Below, in pieces: positions 4,971 to 6,581 of a DNA stretch of 6,581 nucleotides. The DNA is from an uncultured Clostridia bacterium (GTDB lineage: Bacteria > Bacillota > Clostridia > Oscillospirales > Ruminococcaceae), in the NCBI GenBank assembly GCA_937907305.1, contig CALERQ010000244.1:1-6581 (forward strand), given 5' to 3'. The position numbers and the translations under genes are program-made. Each line of letters begins with the position of its first letter. Positions within the stretch are counted from its first letter, which is position 1. The notes under the pieces were generated by a model. That model was not told the origin of the DNA and made no database searches. It saw nothing but the letters and a program-made list of their open reading frames with translations.

Positions 4971-5018
4971 GGTACCGCCTCCACCGGAGGTCTCCCCTTT
5001 TTTGCCCTTTCCGGCGGC

Positions 5019-5909
5019 CTACCCCGGGAACATCACCCGGATGCAAAGCTTCCCCTCCTCATACTCCGCAGCGATGCTCCCACCCATCTTTTCAGTCAGC
5101 AGCCGGGCAATGGAAAGCCCCAGCCCGGTGGAATGCTCGGCCGTTTCCACCGTAAAAAAACGGTCAAAAAGCCGCTGGGCCTGCACCCGGTCCAGCTTGT
5201 CAGCGCTGTTCACAAAGGTCAGGGTGCCTTCCGGCCGCAGGGTAATTTCCAGGTCGCCATCGCTGTATTTGGCGGCATTGTTCAGGATATTATCGAACAC
5301 CCGGCGCAGGGCGGCCGCATCCAGCCGCCGGGTGATCTTCTCCTCCGGCAGCGTTATTTCCGGCCGGATGCCCCGTACCGAAAACAACCCATACAGCCCC
5401 GCCAGGCTCTCCTCCAGGATGTCATTGAGACAAACCGGCCCCAGGGCCAATTCCTCCGCGGTGGAGGCAATGACCGAATACCGGAACAGCTCCTCGGTCA
5501 TCGCACGCATGGCGTCGGTCCGCTCCCGGATGACCGAAAGATACTGCCGGGAGTACTCCGTGTGCGGCTCCTGCTCCAGCAGGTCCAGGTAGCCGCACAG
5601 GGCCGTCAGCGGGGTGCGCAGGTCGTGGGAGATATTGGTCACCGCCGTTTTCAGCTCGGCGTCGCCGTTTTGCAGCCGCAGCCGTTCCCGGCGCAGCGCC
5701 CGCAGCTGGGCATTGATCCGCTCTGCCAGCGCCCGGATCGCCCGGTCGCCGGAGGAGATCCCCAGCAGCGTATTGGTATCGGTCCGCAGCTTTTCCTCCA
5801 GGCCCTCGGCCACCTCCCGGATGGAATGGCGCAGCACCAGCAGATGCGCCCCCAGAATGAGAACGCACAGCCCCAGCCCTGCGGTCAGTACAGTCCACCA
5901 GAATGTCAT
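5019..5909 (-). CDS. Sensor histidine kinase with short membrane anchor
   Basis: This 296-residue kinase has one N-terminal membrane segment (about residues 4-26) and no extracellular sensor domain, a linker helix (30-90), the H-box NISHDLRTPLTAL with phospho-acceptor H95, the N-box FDNILNNAAKYS (205-216) and the G2 box STGLGLSIARLL (260-271). The region where D-x-G-x-G (G1) would lie reads NSADKL, as I recall is usual in this gut-Bacillota kinase group, so it need not be inactive. It phosphorylates a response regulator that is not in the window. AGGTGG before ATG 5909 and a 10-base gap to the permease stop show an operon with it. Such kinases accompany ABC transporters for peptide antibiotics, and may sense through the transporter; that role is inferred. 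No terminator with a T-run is visible after the stop on this strand. Confidence 0.92.
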   Translation of the reverse strand: MTFWWTVLTAGLGLCVLILGAHLLVLRHSIREVAEGLEEKLRTDTNTLLGISSGDRAIRALAERINAQLRALRRERLRLQNGDAELKTAVTNISHDLRTPLTALCGYLDLLEQEPHTEYSRQYLSVIRERTDAMRAMTEELFRYSVIASTAEELALGPVCLNDILEESLAGLYGLFSVRGIRPEITLPEEKITRRLDAAALRRVFDNILNNAAKYSDGDLEITLRPEGTLTFVNSADKLDRVQAQRLFDRFFTVETAEHSTGLGLSIARLLTEKMGGSIAAEYEEGKLCIRVMFPG

Positions 5910-5919
5910 GCTCCACCTC

Positions 5920-6581
5920 TCACTTCAGGTCTTTTCTCTGGAAAATCGCAAGGCCCGCCGCACCGGCCAGCAGCAGAATGCCCGCCGAAGCCAGGAGAGA
6001 AAGCCCGGGCCGCATCAGCTCCCCGTTGGCCAGCAGGATCGCCTGCCCCGTGGGCAGGGCATCCACCGCGAACTGGAACACCAGCCGCGTCGTCCCGGAA
6101 ATGTAGCGGGGATTCGGCTCCGGCGGTCCTACCTGGAATCCATCCCCGGTCATAATGGCGGCGGAAAGCGTTTCCGGCTCGCACAGCGCGTTATAAAAGG
6201 CGCTGCCCAAAATGATGAGCCCGAACATCAGCAGGATGGCCGTCACCGCGGCGATGGCCCGGTTGGTCAGCAGCATACACAGCAGCGTCAGCAGGGCGGC
6301 CTCCGCCGCCGTCAGCAGCAGGATGACCGCCAGCGAAAGCAGCAGCGACCCCGCCGGGGCGGTAAACCAGCCGAATTTGAGGATACCAAAGCCCACGCTG
6401 AGCCCCCACGCCAGCAGAATGGCAAAGCACCCGGCTATGGCGGTGAGAAGGAAGGAAAGATATACCTTGCCGCGGGAATGCCCGGCGATCAGCTTATTGC
6501 GGAGGGTGCCATCCTGGTACTCCACCCCAAGGAACAGACTGATGAACACCGCGTGCAGAATGGCCAAAAAGGGGAAAACCT
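5920..6581 (-). CDS. ABC-2 type transporter permease (N-terminus beyond window)
   Basis: The frame is open to the right edge; the TTG at 6567 is internal, since hydrophobic coding continues before it. The visible part has EYQDGTLRNKLIAGHSR, a cytoplasmic loop typical of ABC-2 permeases, then about four membrane helices, an extracytoplasmic loop around PEPNPRYISGTTR, a segment LPTGQAILL, a last helix and the C-terminal FQRKDLK. Probably only a first helix and a short N-terminal tail are missing. It would work with an ATPase encoded upstream, out of view. The adjacent kinase gene suggests a regulated drug or peptide (bacteriocin-type) exporter or resistance unit; the cargo is unknown. Confidence 0.88.
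   Translation of the reverse strand, partial: VFPFLAILHAVFISLFLGVEYQDGTLRNKLIAGHSRGKVYLSFLLTAIAGCFAILLAWGLSVGFGILKFGWFTAPAGSLLLSLAVILLLTAAEAALLTLLCMLLTNRAIAAVTAILLMFGLIILGSAFYNALCEPETLSAAIMTGDGFQVGPPEPNPRYISGTTRLVFQFAVDALPTGQAILLANGELMRPGLSLLASAGILLLAGAAGLAIFQRKDLK

Noticed and set aside
4978..5003. Plus-strand hairpin CCTCC-ACC-GGAGG followed by TTTTTT, as a terminator for the TetR remnant
   Set aside because: The stem is only five base pairs and the T-run begins seven bases after it, so termination would be poor.
4800..6155. A 451-codon plus-strand open frame
   Set aside because: After the TetR-like first ~57 codons it reads as proline/arginine/glutamine-rich, antisense to the kinase and permease genes, which carry full conserved motifs on the minus strand. 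It is a GC-rich shadow frame.
5902..6581. TTG at 6567 as the true permease start
   Set aside because: The codons before it remain open and hydrophobic to the window edge, and an ABC-2 permease needs more N-terminal sequence; it is an internal Leu codon.
1..6581. CRISPR arrays, tRNA or rRNA genes, insertion sequences
   Set aside because: I saw no spaced repeats, no tRNA or rRNA segments, and no transposase-like frame or terminal inverted repeats.

Overview
The window looks like a piece of a GC-rich Bacillota chromosome, probably a gut Clostridia of the Oscillospirales type. Supporting this are strong AGGAGG-like ribosome-binding sites, sigma-A promoters with near-consensus boxes, and a gene set common in that group (CPBP protease, DUF3795, two PF14196 proteins, a GufA-type ZIP transporter, and a short sensor kinase beside an ABC-2 permease). 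The taxonomic call is inference from content, not from a marker gene.

Layout. (1) 1-1932, plus strand: a tight operon of a cysteine hydrolase (5' end missing), a CPBP membrane protease, a GNAT acetyltransferase and a 12-cysteine DUF3795 protein. (2) 1933-2354: a 422-base gap with a perfect TTGACA-18-TATAAT promoter, two leader hairpins and a palindromic site. (3) 2355-2957, plus: a PF14196 protein (L-2-amino-thiazoline-4-carboxylate hydrolase family). It is separated by a two-way terminator from (4) 3010-3786, minus: a ZIP metal transporter. (5) 3989-4618, minus: a second, diverged PF14196 protein with its own terminator. (6) 4800-4970, plus: the broken N-terminus of a TetR-type regulator. 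(7) 5019-6581, minus: a sensor histidine kinase and the upstream ABC-2 permease, which runs off the window.

The main observation is a 16-base palindrome, GTTAGC-N4-GCTAAC. It occurs twice exactly and once with a single change, and I saw no further copy. One copy lies just upstream of each of three genes: the ZIP transporter and both PF14196 genes. At the two minus-strand genes it sits immediately downstream of a well-formed -35/-10 promoter, where a bound repressor would block transcription start. I infer a small regulon, possibly controlled by a metal sensor of the DtxR/MntR type encoded elsewhere, that ties PF14196 proteins to metal supply. The third copy lies about 75 bases inside a long leader and is harder to interpret.

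The left operon and the right kinase/permease unit appear unrelated to this regulon. The right unit is the usual end of an RR-ATPase-permease-kinase type locus, of which only permease and kinase are visible.
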